In this document: piece by piece, positions 16,738-29,122 of the stretch
Layout of the letters: the number at the start of each line of letters is the position of its first letter
Numbering within the stretch: the stretch's first letter is position 1
DNA from: Acidobacteriaceae bacterium
GTDB lineage: Bacteria > Acidobacteriota > Terriglobia > Bryobacterales > Bryobacteraceae
Assembly (NCBI GenBank): GCA_019240475.1
Contig: JAFAYI010000029.1
Location: forward strand, 186,001-250,000
Direction: 5' to 3'
Length of the DNA stretch: 64,000 nt
Translations under genes and position numbers: made by a program
Notes under the pieces: model-generated
The model's input: the letters and a program-made list of their open reading frames with translations, nothing else
What the model was told of the DNA's origin: nothing
Database searches by the model: none

Positions 16738-16747
16738 CTAAAACGGT

Positions 16748-19449
<2,702 letters not shown>

Positions 19450-19489
19450 CCGGCTGCCTGTGCCGGCAAACGCGAAGGTCCGCGCGGAC
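19450..19489 (+). terminator. Hairpins following katG
   Basis: Immediately after the katG stop, CCGGC and GCCGG form a short stem (19450-19466), followed by the perfect 12-bp palindrome GTCCGCGCGGAC (19478-19489). No T-run follows; possible termination or mRNA 3' end structure. Confidence 0.4.
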
Positions 19490-19581
19490 TGGGCGCGAGG
19501 GACAACTCTCGCGCTCCTGTTTTCGTGTTCTGTTCACTGGGTATTATCCTGGTAGGCACGAAATACGATTCCAGGAGACCC

Positions 19582-20406
19582 ATGAAACTGCAACGCCGGA
19601 TTGCCTTGGCATTTTGCATCGCTCTTTTCATCCAGCCGTGGTTCGCACGGGCGGAGGATGCGGCCGGCTGCAAGGACTCGCCGCTGATTAGCCGCTATCC
19701 CGGATCTGTCCTCGAAATGTGCGAGCATCGGGATGACGACTCCTATACCTTCACCACTGCCAACAAGCAGAAGAAAGCGATAGAGGGCGACTTCACCCAT
19801 ATCGAATACCGATTTCCAAAGGGCGTCACAACCGCGCCGGTACTGCGCAACCTGGTGAACGCACTACATTCCGCCGGATATATTTTCGAGCAAAACCCCA
19901 CCCTCAGCCAGCCCGATTTCAATGTTCACAAGAATGGAACGTGGATGTCGATTCAGTTTTTCGGCAATGGCGACGGATTCAAGGTATTCATTGTCAAGGA
20001 AATTGCACTGACGCAAGTTATGGTAGCCACCGCGGCGGATTTGTCTAGCGGCATCGGAAGCTCCGGCCATTCGGTGATAAACGGAATCCTCTTCGATACC
20101 GGAAAAGCGGACGTAAAGCCCGAGTCCGCTCCCGCTTTGAAGGCAGTCGCGGATCTGCTAGCTCAGGATCCCAAGCTGAAAGTTTATGTTGTGGGCCATA
20201 CCGACAACGTGGGCGCCCTGGCCGCCAACATGGATCTTTCTAAACGCCGCGCCGCTGCCGTTGTGCAGGCGCTTTCCGCGGCGCCTTACAGCGTCGCGGC
20301 CAGCCGAATGCAGTCTTTCGGCGACGGCCCAACGGCGCCGGTCGCCTCTAACGATAGCGAAGATGGGCGCGCCAGCAACCGCCGGGTCGAACTGGTGAAG
20401 CAATAA
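19582..20406 (+). CDS. OmpA-domain secreted or outer-membrane protein
   Basis: The start at 19582 has an AGGAGA ribosome site and gives a clear signal peptide (MKLQRRIALAFCIALFIQPWFARA). A TATTAT hexamer lies upstream near 19541. The mature N-terminal domain (~25-160) is uncharacterised, with one conserved-looking Cys pair (GCKDS, EMCEH). The C-terminal domain (~170-274) is OmpA-like: GILFDTGKADVKPES, VVGHTDNVG, LSKRRAAAVV and ASNRRVEL, the peptidoglycan (diaminopimelate)-binding signature. No beta-barrel is visible, so it probably tethers an envelope structure to the cell wall. Confidence 0.88.
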   Translation: MKLQRRIALAFCIALFIQPWFARAEDAAGCKDSPLISRYPGSVLEMCEHRDDDSYTFTTANKQKKAIEGDFTHIEYRFPKGVTTAPVLRNLVNALHSAGYIFEQNPTLSQPDFNVHKNGTWMSIQFFGNGDGFKVFIVKEIALTQVMVATAADLSSGIGSSGHSVINGILFDTGKADVKPESAPALKAVADLLAQDPKLKVYVVGHTDNVGALAANMDLSKRRAAAVVQALSAAPYSVAASRMQSFGDGPTAPVASNDSEDGRASNRRVELVKQ

Positions 20407-20464
20407 GTTTCGGCCTGGGATGCAGACTCAGAGCTGCAAAGATCAAGCGTTGCAGCGCAGGCAT

Positions 20465-21001
20465 CTACTTCTCTTCCAATCGCCGTTTTAGGACGCTGCG
20501 CGGACGACCGAGAACCTTCTCTTTAGAACGAGGCTGGGCGGCGGTTGACTGGAGCATGCTCGCCGGCGGGGCCGGCTGATCGGAAGCTTGCCTCTCCTGT
20601 TCGAGAGGAGCTACCACCTGGCCGGCTGCATCGATGCGCTCGATTTGAGCTGTTTCGCGATTCAGCGAAATTTTGTTTTGTACGGTCTCGCTTTCTTTCA
20701 CCTCGGTAAGGTGAATCTCCTCCGTCATTACCCACTGCTTCTCAATACGAAGAACCTCCGAGACAACGGGGACGATCAAGGTGTTTCCTACTCGCCGCAC
20801 GGGCTGTGGACCATCCACGACTCGCTCCGTCTTAACCCGCTTCACCTCGACATGCGATTTCTGAAGTTCCTGCTCAATGACTTCTTCGTGGCTATGGACA
20901 CGCTTAGTCACGCGAATGCCGCCCGTTGCGACGGGAACAGCATCCGCGGACAGTTCTTCGCCGATGACCGGGATGACTACTTCTTGATGCTCGTCAGCCA
21001 T
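20465..21001 (-). CDS. DUF2382 (YsnF/AvaK-type) stress protein, short form
   Basis: A 178-residue protein dominated by a DUF2382 domain (~5-125): VVIPVIGEELSADAV, GIRVTKRVHSHEEVIEQEL, VEVKRV, LIVPVVSEVLRIEKQWVMTEEI. The C-terminal tail is Gln/Pro/Ala-rich and ends in basic residues. DUF2382 proteins are found with general-stress and desiccation genes in many bacteria and cyanobacteria; the biochemical function is unknown. It is the downstream partner of a longer DUF2382 protein 39 nt away on the same strand, suggesting an operon and possibly a shared assembly. Confidence 0.82.
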   Translation of the reverse strand: MADEHQEVVIPVIGEELSADAVPVATGGIRVTKRVHSHEEVIEQELQKSHVEVKRVKTERVVDGPQPVRRVGNTLIVPVVSEVLRIEKQWVMTEEIHLTEVKESETVQNKISLNRETAQIERIDAAGQVVAPLEQERQASDQPAPPASMLQSTAAQPRSKEKVLGRPRSVLKRRLEEK

Positions 21002-21040
21002 AAGCGAATGGTAAGCACCAGACCAGATCCAGTTACCCGG

Positions 21041-22111
21041 TCAACGCGCCGAGGCTGTTTTCGATTTGCCGGTGACCTTGTTCCACCCGTAACGAACCGC
21101 TTCTTTCATTTTTTCCCAAGTGTCGTTGGGATAGCGACGTCCGTAGTCGGATTGAAGCTCCGGCTCGACGTCTTCGAAAGAGCGCCCTTTATATTGCGGG
21201 TCCGACGCCATGTCATAACCGTAGCGATAGGAGGGCAGATAGGCATCGTAAGAAGCGCCGGCCGCGCCATAACGTGTCTGGAAATCGGTGCGGAAGTCGG
21301 AGTCGTCGAACGCGCCCGCAGCACTGCCAGGAGTTGGCTCCACGTTCACTTCCGTGTGACGCAATGTATCTCGCACGGTCTCGGTGCGTTCGGAAACCTC
21401 TTTCCCGATTCGAACTTCTTCGACGACACGAGCTTGCTTGGCGACGACGGGCTCCTCGGCAAACTCCTGAACCTCGATGACTTGTTCTTCACCGGCCGAC
21501 AAATCTGCGTCCGTGGCGGCGCGGTTCACGGGCCTCCGCTCGACTCGCGCGCGTTCTTCGCGCAGGCGAATGCTTTCTTCGACAGGCTCTTCTACTATGC
21601 GCGAGTAGACGCGAACACCGCCTCGGAGCACCTGTCGTTTACCTACTTGAAGATCCTCTTGCACGACAGGCACGGCCGCGGTCTGATCTTTGTCTGGCCG
21701 GGCGTTGGCGGTTCGTGCATTGGCGGTTCGTGCATTGGCGGTTCGTTCGGCGCCGGACCGGTCGCTGTCGTCGTGAACCTCGATGGGAGAGTGCCGGTTC
21801 AGAATGTCTTCAACGGCTTGAATCTGATTTTGATTTGCATCCACTCGCAACAGGACATGGCCCTGAGTGATGGCGCGCTCGTAACCGGAACGGTCTCGGT
21901 CCTCTTCGTCTCCGAAGATGGACTTGAACCACCCTTTAATTCCACCTTGATCAGATGCGGCTTTGGGGCGCGCGGCTTGATCATGAGAGGCATTTTCTAT
22001 ATAAATGTTTTCGCGAGAAATGCCAGCCGCTTGCAACTCTGTCGAGGCAGCCTGCGCATCCGTGGCGCTGCGAAAAGCAGCAATGATTGAAGTGTCTGTC
22101 CTACTAGGCAC
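21041..22111 (-). CDS. DUF2382 stress protein with YflT/GsiB-like N-terminal domain
   Basis: A 356-residue protein from a GTG start with a strong GGAGGAG site 4 nt away. The N-terminal domain (~5-110; IIAAFRSATDAQAASTELQAAGI, ITQGHVLLRVDANQNQIQAVEDIL) is like general-stress protein 17M/YflT modules. Then a TANAR repeat linker, a DUF2382 domain (~145-265; VVQEDLQVGKRQVLRGGVRVYSRIVEE) and an acidic/Tyr-rich C-terminal segment (~270-356; RYGAAGASYDAYLPSYRYGYDM, YGRRYPNDTWEKMKEAVRYGW). The protein is acidic and probably soluble. A role in osmotic, desiccation or oxidative stress is inferred from family context only. Confidence 0.8.
   Translation of the reverse strand: MPSRTDTSIIAAFRSATDAQAASTELQAAGISRENIYIENASHDQAARPKAASDQGGIKGWFKSIFGDEEDRDRSGYERAITQGHVLLRVDANQNQIQAVEDILNRHSPIEVHDDSDRSGAERTANARTANARTANARPDKDQTAAVPVVQEDLQVGKRQVLRGGVRVYSRIVEEPVEESIRLREERARVERRPVNRAATDADLSAGEEQVIEVQEFAEEPVVAKQARVVEEVRIGKEVSERTETVRDTLRHTEVNVEPTPGSAAGAFDDSDFRTDFQTRYGAAGASYDAYLPSYRYGYDMASDPQYKGRSFEDVEPELQSDYGRRYPNDTWEKMKEAVRYGWNKVTGKSKTASAR
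21705..21746. repeat. 15-bp in-frame tandem repeat (2.8 copies)
   Basis: The unit TTGGCGGTTCGTGCA is repeated exactly twice (21705-21719, 21720-21734) plus a 12-base partial copy. It encodes TANAR repeats in the stress protein linker, so copy-number change would alter linker length without a frameshift. Confidence 0.9.
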
Positions 22112-22196
22112 GTATCTCCTCCGTTAGCTAGGACGCAGACTCGATTAAATGGCTTCTTTCCAAAGCAGGCGCTAGTGCTATTGCGAGGGCATGACG

Positions 22197-24653
22197 TCAT
22201 TCGTCCCGCAGCGTAAGCGCGGGGTCGATTCGCGCGAGCCGAGCCGCCGGAAGAACGCTCGATAACGACGCCACCGCGAGCAAGAGGAAGCCGACCGCGA
22301 CGAAGGTTACGGGATCGCCCGGCTGGACACCCCAGATCAAGGTTTTGAGCAGCCGGGTCAGGATCGCCGCCAGCATCAGCCCCGCGCCCACGCCGCTCAG
22401 CGACAGCAGAATACCGGGCGCCGCGGCTGTTCTCACGAGGTCCGACGGAGTTGCGCCGAGCGCAAGCCGAATACCCATCTCGCGTGTTCTCTGCGCGACC
22501 GATTGCGCAATGAGTCCATATACGCCGACGGCGGCGAGCAGCAACGCGAGCCCGGCGAAGGTCGAGAAAAGAACGGCTCGATAGCGCTCGGCCTGAAGCG
22601 CCCGTCCGGCGATGGTTTGCATGCTGTGAAACGAAGCGAACGGGAGCTGTGGATCGGTCTCGGCAAGGGCGGCGCGCATTTTTTCGATAAGGCCGGGAAC
22701 GGCGCCATGTGTTCGCACCATCCAGACGGGTGAAAACCATAGGTGGACTCCGGCGAAGAAGCCGTCGGGGAGTTGCGAAACGGGGACATAGAGCTGGGGA
22801 AACGCATCGACAGGCCCCCAGTCGCCGCCCATACCATTCTTTTGCTGGACGTTTCCGGTTACACCCACGATGCGCCACTCGAGGCCTTCGACCTTAACGG
22901 TAGAGCCGATCATGGGCTCGCCATGGTTGAGAAACCGCCTGACAAATGCTTCATTGGCGACCGCGACGGGAAGCGTGCTCGCGCGATCGGATTCGGTGTA
23001 GTACCGGCCGCGGAGCAGTTTCATCCGCAAGGTGTCGAACATCTGGGGCGTCGCATAGATGAAGTTCACGAGGCAGTTGTTGACGGGCCGTCCATTGACC
23101 TGGCTCGCGCATTCGTTCAACGGACGCGCATAGGGAGGCGTGAGAGCGACGGCCGCCGAGACGACTCCGGGAATTTGGCGGATGCGCGCGAGAGAATCCC
23201 GAAACAAACGATCGCCGCGAGCGCTTGCGCTGTATCGAGCATCCTGCAAAGATGCGGAGGCGATCATAACGTTCTTGGGATCGAAACCGGGATCGGCGCC
23301 GGCGAGTGTCGCGAAGGTGCGGATCAGCAGGCCGGCCGCAGCCACCAGCACCACGCCGAGTGTTACTTCCACGAACACCAGCCCACGGCGAGTCCATACT
23401 CCGCGGCGCCACGTGGAGGCGCGTCCGCCTTCTGAAAGCGAAGAACGGAGGTCCAGACTGGTCGCCTGAAGCGCCGGAACCAAACCAAAGACGAGGCTGG
23501 CCGCAGCCGAGACAAGAAGCATGATGGCGGCGACGCGACCATTCAAAGCGACAGGGCCAAAGATCTCGAACACGCCGGGATTGAGCAAGAGCAACGCTTT
23601 GAGCCCGAAAGAGCCGAGCAGGATGCCCAGCGCCCCGCCCAGGACGGCCAACAGCAGAGACTCACAAAGAAGCTCCCGCAACGCCGCTCGGCGCGTAGCT
23701 CCGAGAGCAAAGCGAGTAGCGAGCTCGCGCGATCTTGCAGCGGAGCGCGCCAGGAGGAGACCTGCGATATTCACGCATCCGATCATCAGCACAATGACGA
23801 CCGCGCCCCACATCAGGCGCACGCCGCGCGCTATTTCGTATGTGGCGCCACTCTGGAAGGGCATGGCTCGCTCGGCGAATTCGAGGCCGGGGCGCATTCG
23901 CTGCTCAAAGACCGGCCGTAGCACGGATTGAAGCTGCGCATCGGCCTGCTGGAACGTAACGCCGGGCTTGAGGCGCGCGATCACCTCAAAGTTGTTGCCG
24001 GCGCCTTCGCCCGTTGCGGTGGGACGAAGCGGCGTCCAGACATCGATGGGCAGCGGGTCGCTATCGAAGGTATCGGCAGGCGGCAGAAAGCCTTCCGGCA
24101 TGACGCCGACGATGGTGTGAGGCTCACCGCGAAGCTGGATCGTTTCGCCAAGAATTCGCGGATCGGAATGAAAGACGGTTCGCCAAAGGCGGTAGCTAAC
24201 AACCGCCAGCCTGGGTCCGTTGGGCACGTCCTCCTGGCCGGTAAATTCCCGCCCGAGGAGCGGTGGGACGCCGAGCACGCGGAAGAAGTTCGCGCTTACG
24301 CGTTCATTGCCGATGTACTCGACCCGATTCTGCGCGACCAGGTTTACGCCGGCGGCCGCTCCGAAGACGGCCGCATCCAGCAGATTGGCGTGGTCGCGAA
24401 CGGCTTCCCATTGCGCGCCGTCCTGGCTGGTATCGACATCGACGGCGCCGCGAAAACGCCGGACCGTAGTGATCACGGCAAGCTTTTCGGGCTTCGAGTA
24501 GGGCGGAGGGCGAAAGAAGAGAGTGTCTACCACGCTGAACACGGCCGTATTTGCGCCGACGCACAGCGCGAGAGTGACCAGAACAGCGAGCGTAAATGCG
24601 GGGGACTTCCGAAGTTGGCGGGCGGCGTATCGGAGATCCCGGTAGATTGGCAT
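22197..24653 (-). CDS. Orphan MacB/FtsX-type permease (ADOP family)
   Basis: An 818-residue permease beginning MPIYRDLRYAARQLRKSPAFT, the hallmark of acidobacterial duplicated orphan permeases. It has two tandem MacB-type units: TM1 (~20-40), a periplasmic domain (~50-240), three helices (~275-395), then a second TM (~425), a second periplasmic domain (~450-660) and three final helices (~690-805). No ATP-binding protein gene lies beside it, which is normal for the family. Function is unknown; these paralogues are thought to act in export or as mechanotransmission partners. It is monocistronic. Confidence 0.9.
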   Translation of the reverse strand: MPIYRDLRYAARQLRKSPAFTLAVLVTLALCVGANTAVFSVVDTLFFRPPPYSKPEKLAVITTVRRFRGAVDVDTSQDGAQWEAVRDHANLLDAAVFGAAAGVNLVAQNRVEYIGNERVSANFFRVLGVPPLLGREFTGQEDVPNGPRLAVVSYRLWRTVFHSDPRILGETIQLRGEPHTIVGVMPEGFLPPADTFDSDPLPIDVWTPLRPTATGEGAGNNFEVIARLKPGVTFQQADAQLQSVLRPVFEQRMRPGLEFAERAMPFQSGATYEIARGVRLMWGAVVIVLMIGCVNIAGLLLARSAARSRELATRFALGATRRAALRELLCESLLLAVLGGALGILLGSFGLKALLLLNPGVFEIFGPVALNGRVAAIMLLVSAAASLVFGLVPALQATSLDLRSSLSEGGRASTWRRGVWTRRGLVFVEVTLGVVLVAAAGLLIRTFATLAGADPGFDPKNVMIASASLQDARYSASARGDRLFRDSLARIRQIPGVVSAAVALTPPYARPLNECASQVNGRPVNNCLVNFIYATPQMFDTLRMKLLRGRYYTESDRASTLPVAVANEAFVRRFLNHGEPMIGSTVKVEGLEWRIVGVTGNVQQKNGMGGDWGPVDAFPQLYVPVSQLPDGFFAGVHLWFSPVWMVRTHGAVPGLIEKMRAALAETDPQLPFASFHSMQTIAGRALQAERYRAVLFSTFAGLALLLAAVGVYGLIAQSVAQRTREMGIRLALGATPSDLVRTAAAPGILLSLSGVGAGLMLAAILTRLLKTLIWGVQPGDPVTFVAVGFLLLAVASLSSVLPAARLARIDPALTLRDE

Positions 24654-24718
24654 CTTCTATAAGACGCCTTTTAACGCGATTTGTTCACGGGCGCCGCGCT
24701 GTGTTCCCACGCCACGGG

Positions 24719-25135
24719 TCAGCTTTGCTGAAGCTTGCGGATATGCGCGTCGCATTCGGAAACGCCCGGCTCTATTCGAATCGAGTTATAAAGATGCCTT
24801 GCTTCTTGCCAAAGCGCTCTGGCTAATTCCGGATTTCCCTGTCCTTCGTTCAGAAGCGCGTAGGGGCGGAGCGCATTAGCGAGGTCGAGAATTTTTGTGC
24901 CGAGGTTCGCACGATAGAGTTCCAAAGACTCTTCGTATAAAGGACCGGCTTCGGCGAGCTTAGATTCTTGCAGATAGATATCGGCGATGTGGCGGATGGC
25001 ATGAGCGTAGGCCAGATCGTCTTTCCGGGCGCGGTAGATCTGCGCTGCCGCGGCATAGCGCTCGCGAGCCACGGTGAAGTCTCCCTCGCTACGCGCTTTC
25101 CGCCCTTCCGCGATAGCTTCCGCCGCAGTCGCCAT
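24719..25135 (-). CDS. Small TPR protein
   Basis: 138 residues from the ATG of MATAAEAIAEG; the longer open frame upstream is Arg-rich and non-coding in character. The sequence is three to four tetratricopeptide helices (RKARSEGDFTVARERYAAA, IADIYLQESKLAEAGPLYEES, YALLNEGQGNPELARALWQEA). No signal peptide, so it is cytoplasmic. Likely a protein-protein interaction scaffold; partner unknown. Confidence 0.7.
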   Translation of the reverse strand: MATAAEAIAEGRKARSEGDFTVARERYAAAAQIYRARKDDLAYAHAIRHIADIYLQESKLAEAGPLYEESLELYRANLGTKILDLANALRPYALLNEGQGNPELARALWQEARHLYNSIRIEPGVSECDAHIRKLQQS

Positions 25136-25246
25136 ATAGAAGCAGGATACAAGCTTTAGCCGAAGATCCGGGAAGGGGCGATAAAGCCGATTGTGGCGAG
25201 CGGAAACGCGTTGCGCCGCCGGTACGTATGATGAAACTAGGAAGTT

Positions 25247-26626
25247 ATGCGCTCTATTCTTTGCGTCGCCGCGGTTTGTGCGTGGGCAGCTATATGCTCC
25301 GGGCAGCCGCAGCAGACCCAGGCGCAGAAGAAGGCGCCGCCTCCAGGAGTTTTGCATTCGATTGCGGTCACGGGGAACAATTTGTATCCGGCGGCGGCGA
25401 TCATACTGGAATCGGGTTTGAAGACCGGGGATCGGGTGACAGCGGCGGCCATCGAACATGCTCGCCAGAAATTGCAGGATACCGAGTTGTTTTCCAACGT
25501 TACGGACGAATACCGGTTCAGCAACGGCAACCCGGTTGAATACGAGCTGACGTTCGAGGTTTCGGAAAATACGCAGCTATTCCCGGTACGGTTCGAGCGC
25601 CTGGGCGTTTCGCCGGAGGAATTGCGCAAGTACCTGCGCGATCACATCGAACTATACGCGGAGCGGATTCCCGGGACCGAAGGCGTGCTGCGCCGCTACA
25701 GCGCGGCGATTCAAGATTATCTATCGCAGGGCGGCAATAAGCCTGTGAAGGTTCATGCGATGGTTTCAAATGACGATCCGAAGGAACTGGCCGTGGTATT
25801 TTCGCCGGAGACGCCGGCGCCGACCATTTCACAAGTGATCGTGACGGGGAATAAAGCCGTCGATACGGGCGCGATTTTGCGAGCCGTGAACACGGTGGCG
25901 ATCGGCGTACCGTTTTCCGATACGCGGCTGGAATCGCTTTTAAACGGCGCAATCAAGCCGCTGTATGCGGCGAAGGGCTATGCGGCCGTGAGTTTCACGA
26001 AGGTTGAGACCGAACCGGCGAAGACCAATCTGGGCATCATTGTCAAAGTGGAGATTAAGGAGGGGCCGGCGTTCACTTTCGGGCCCATTCATTTCCGGGG
26101 CAGCGGCCTGGATGAAGACGAGATCCGCTCTAACATTCCTTTTAAGCCCGGACAAGCATTCAATGCGGAACAGGTTGATAATTTCCGGATCGATCTGGCG
26201 CACCGGCTGAGGCGCCACGGATATTTGGATGCATCGGTGTTAACCGATTCGCAGCCGGACGACAGCAAACACACGGTGTCGGTGACTTACACGGTATCGC
26301 CCGGATCTATTTACACGTTTCAAACTCTCGACATCAAAGGGCTGGATGTGACGACTCAGCCCGTAATTGAAAAGCTGTGGGGAGAAAAACCGGGCAAACC
26401 GTTCAATCCGGACTATCCCGATTTTTTCCTGAAACGCGTGGAGGATCAAGGGATCTTCGACAACCTGGGCCAGACGCAGTCCGACTACACGGCGGACGCT
26501 TCGACGCACAACGTAATCGTGCATCTATATTTCAAGGGCGGCCCTTCGAAGCAGGATCGGGCGCGGAAGAAGAAAGAAGAAGAGGACAAGCGAACGACGG
26601 ACGGAAGCTGGAGCCCGTGGCCTTAA
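25247..26626 (+). CDS. Secreted POTRA-domain protein lacking the BamA barrel
   Basis: A 459-residue protein with a signal peptide (MRSILCVAAVCAWAAICSGQ) and ribosome site AGGAAG. Several POTRA domains follow (roughly 35-110, 190-270, 272-350, 350-440), recognisable by repeats of VTGNxxxxxxxI, GYxxVSF, VEIKEGPAFTFGPIHFRG, LRRHGYLDASV. BamA/TamA-type proteins continue with a ~350-residue outer-membrane beta-barrel. Here the protein stops after the last POTRA with a charged KKKEEEDKRTTDGSWSPWP tail and the next gene is on the other strand. It may be a periplasmic helper of BAM/TAM. Confidence 0.83.
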   Translation: MRSILCVAAVCAWAAICSGQPQQTQAQKKAPPPGVLHSIAVTGNNLYPAAAIILESGLKTGDRVTAAAIEHARQKLQDTELFSNVTDEYRFSNGNPVEYELTFEVSENTQLFPVRFERLGVSPEELRKYLRDHIELYAERIPGTEGVLRRYSAAIQDYLSQGGNKPVKVHAMVSNDDPKELAVVFSPETPAPTISQVIVTGNKAVDTGAILRAVNTVAIGVPFSDTRLESLLNGAIKPLYAAKGYAAVSFTKVETEPAKTNLGIIVKVEIKEGPAFTFGPIHFRGSGLDEDEIRSNIPFKPGQAFNAEQVDNFRIDLAHRLRRHGYLDASVLTDSQPDDSKHTVSVTYTVSPGSIYTFQTLDIKGLDVTTQPVIEKLWGEKPGKPFNPDYPDFFLKRVEDQGIFDNLGQTQSDYTADASTHNVIVHLYFKGGPSKQDRARKKKEEEDKRTTDGSWSPWP

Positions 26627-28594
26627 TTAGGGACACGGGCCGTCTGTCAGCCTCTTGACGATCTCGTTGGGATCGTAGACGCATCCGCCCCAGATTCCGC
26701 CGCTCGCCTGTTGTAGAGCCGCCCAGAGCCGCGTGTCTTCGGGCAGATCGGGATCCGCTTGGAGGCCGGGGCGCGGTTCGCGGGCGAGCAAACGCCGACT
26801 GCCTTCCTGGGCATCGAAGGTTTCGCCGGCTTCGCCTACGAAGTCGACGCGGCCTTCGAGTTTGTTGCGATCGATGACGATTTCGACGATGTCGCCGTCG
26901 CGCAGTTTGGCGATGGGGCCGCCCGCCAAGGCTTCGGGCGATACGTGGCCGATGCAGGCGCCGGTGGAGACGCCGCTGAAACGGGCATCCGTGATGGCGG
27001 CGACGTACTTGCCGAAGGGCAGATGTTTGAGAGCGGAGGTGATCTGGTAGGTCTCTTCCATGCCGGCGCCCATGGGGCCGCGACAGATGAGGACGATGAC
27101 GTCGCCTTCACGAATGCGCTGGTCTTTAATGGCGGCGACCGCGTCAGGCTCGGTTGTGAAAACGCGAGCGGGGCCACGCATACGGAAGACGCCATCGGGA
27201 TCGACTATGGAGGGATCGATGGCGGTGCTCTTAATCACGGCGCCTTCGGGGGCAAGATTGCCGTGCGGGAAACAGACGGTGGACGTCAGGCCGCGGGAAC
27301 GGGCGGCGTCGGGCGAGAGGATGACGTCGTCGGGATCGATGCCGTCGAGGGCAGTGAGCCGGGCGCGAAAGCGGCGCCGGCGCTCCGATTGCTCCCACCA
27401 ATCGAGCATGGCATCGAGGCTTTCGCCGGACGCAGTGAGCGCGCGCGCGTGGAGCATGCCGGCGCGCCGCAGATGCAACATGACTTCGGGGACGCCGCCA
27501 GCGAGGAAGACTTGCACAGTGGGATGATTGCGCGGGCCGTTGGGAAGCGCGTCAACCAGGCGCGGAATGGCGCGATTCACACGATTCCAATCGGCGACCG
27601 TGGGGCGGCGCAAACCTGCGGAGTGCGCGATGGCCGGAATGTGAAGCAGTAAATTCGTCGAGCCGCCGAAGGCCGCATGGAGAACCATGGCGTTCTCGAT
27701 CGCGTGCCGGGTGACAATATCACGGGCGCGGAGATGGAGGTGATCCAGGCGCAAGGCCGCGCGGGCGGAGCGCCGGGCCATGTCGAGCCAGACGGGCTCG
27801 CCGGAGGGGGCGAGCGCCGCGTGGGTAAGAGCGAGGCCGAGGGCTTCGGCGACTACTTGCGACGTCGCGGCGGTCCCAAGAAACTGGCAGCCGCCGCCCG
27901 GGGAGGCGCAGGCGCGGCAGCCGGCGAGAGCGGCTTCCTCGAGCGAAATCTTGCGATGCGCGAACCGGGCCCCGATGCTTTGCACTTTGCCCGCGTCTTC
28001 ACCGTGCTCGGGCATGAGCGTAACGCCGCCGGGGATCAAGGCACAGGGCAGATCGCGCGAGCCCGCAAGCGCCATCATCATGGCAGGCAGGCCCTTGTCG
28101 CAAGTGGCGATGCCGATCACGGCGTGGCGGGTTGGCAGAGACCGGATCAGCCGCCGCAAGACGATGGCCGCATCGTTGCGATAAGGGAGCGAATCGAACA
28201 TGCCGGCGGTTCCCTGCGTTCTGCCGTCGCAGGGGTCGGTGCACGCGCCGGCAAACGGAATGGCGCCGCGCGACTGCAACTCTCGGGCGGCTTCGGCGAC
28301 GAGCAGCCCGACTTCCCAGTGACCGGTATGGTAGCCGAGCGCGATGGGCGCGCCGCTTGGCGCGCGAACGCCGCCGTGGGTGCTAAGGATCAGAACCTGC
28401 CGTCCGCCGAGGGCTTCAGGAGACCAACCCATGCCAGCGTTCTGCGAGAGCCCGAACAGGTTGCCGGAGGGCTGCTCAAGGAGCATCTCGGCCGTGATGG
28501 GCAGAGCGCCTTGAGGGCCCGGCGCGTGGGTGCGTATGTCGAAGATGGAGTCGTCTTCGGAGTCAACAATCGTCTTCAGATCCACTACACTCAA
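26627..28594 (-). CDS. yjhG: YjhG/YagF-type sugar-acid dehydratase (IlvD/Edd superfamily)
   Basis: 655 residues from a TTG start preceded by GGGGAG at 5-nt spacing; this start aligns with the E. coli YjhG start, whereas the upstream GTG at 28624 would overlap coaD by 19 bases. The enzyme matches the YjhG/YagF D-xylonate dehydratase subgroup: [31 protein letters not shown]-like [24 protein letters not shown] and [16 protein letters not shown] provide the cysteines of the iron-sulfur cluster. The C-terminal swivelling domain has [16 protein letters not shown]. It dehydrates aldonic acids such as D-xylonate to 2-keto-3-deoxy acids. Substrate specificity is inferred. No neighbouring pentose-catabolism genes are seen. 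Confidence 0.9.
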   Translation of the reverse strand: MSVVDLKTIVDSEDDSIFDIRTHAPGPQGALPITAEMLLEQPSGNLFGLSQNAGMGWSPEALGGRQVLILSTHGGVRAPSGAPIALGYHTGHWEVGLLVAEAARELQSRGAIPFAGACTDPCDGRTQGTAGMFDSLPYRNDAAIVLRRLIRSLPTRHAVIGIATCDKGLPAMMMALAGSRDLPCALIPGGVTLMPEHGEDAGKVQSIGARFAHRKISLEEAALAGCRACASPGGGCQFLGTAATSQVVAEALGLALTHAALAPSGEPVWLDMARRSARAALRLDHLHLRARDIVTRHAIENAMVLHAAFGGSTNLLLHIPAIAHSAGLRRPTVADWNRVNRAIPRLVDALPNGPRNHPTVQVFLAGGVPEVMLHLRRAGMLHARALTASGESLDAMLDWWEQSERRRRFRARLTALDGIDPDDVILSPDAARSRGLTSTVCFPHGNLAPEGAVIKSTAIDPSIVDPDGVFRMRGPARVFTTEPDAVAAIKDQRIREGDVIVLICRGPMGAGMEETYQITSALKHLPFGKYVAAITDARFSGVSTGACIGHVSPEALAGGPIAKLRDGDIVEIVIDRNKLEGRVDFVGEAGETFDAQEGSRRLLAREPRPGLQADPDLPEDTRLWAALQQASGGIWGGCVYDPNEIVKRLTDGPCP

Positions 28595-28605
28595 ATTTTC
28601 TCCCC

Positions 28606-29109
28606 ATGACTTCGGTTTCGTCACGTCCGCTGGTAGCGATTTACCCGGGTTCCTTCGATCCGCTTACGAACGGGCATCTGGATCTTATCTCGCGCGGCGC
28701 TTCGTTGTTCGATCGGCTGCTGATCGCGATTCTGCGAAACACACAAAAGGCGCCGCTGTTCCCTGTAGACGAACGCATTCAGATGATACGCGAAGCGAGT
28801 TCGCACCTGGAGAATGTGGAAGCCGATTCGTTCGAGGGGCTGCTGGTGGATTATGCGGCGCGGCGCGGGGCCAGCGTATTCTTGCGGGGAATCCGCGCCG
28901 TCTCCGATTACGAAGCCGAACTGCAGATGGCCCTGCTGAATCGACGGATGGGTGGAGTCGAGACGATCTTCCTGATGGCCGGCGAAGAGTTTTCGTTTCT
29001 CAGCTCGCGCATGATAAAGGAGATCGTTACGCTGGGAGGGGACGTTTCGAATTTCGTGCCAGCGCCGGTCGCGGCGCGTTTGCGCAAAAGATTCCCAGGG
29101 CAACGGTAA
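28606..29109 (+). CDS. coaD: Pantetheine-phosphate adenylyltransferase
   Basis: 167 residues with [14 protein letters not shown] (the nucleotide-binding GxxDxxTxGH motif), [19 protein letters not shown] and the C-terminal SSRMIKEI signature. It transfers AMP from ATP to 4'-phosphopantetheine in CoA synthesis. The N-terminus has a short MTSVSS extension. It diverges from the YjhG-type gene with only 11 bases between their starts, so the two promoters must overlap the opposite coding sequences or be shared. Confidence 0.96.
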   Translation: MTSVSSRPLVAIYPGSFDPLTNGHLDLISRGASLFDRLLIAILRNTQKAPLFPVDERIQMIREASSHLENVEADSFEGLLVDYAARRGASVFLRGIRAVSDYEAELQMALLNRRMGGVETIFLMAGEEFSFLSSRMIKEIVTLGGDVSNFVPAPVAARLRKRFPGQR

Positions 29110-29122
29110 ATTAAGAGTAAAC

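Noticed and set aside
20588-22090. 500-codon plus-strand frame opposite the DUF2382 genes
   Set aside because: Spans two real minus-strand genes in antisense and contains no recognisable motif.
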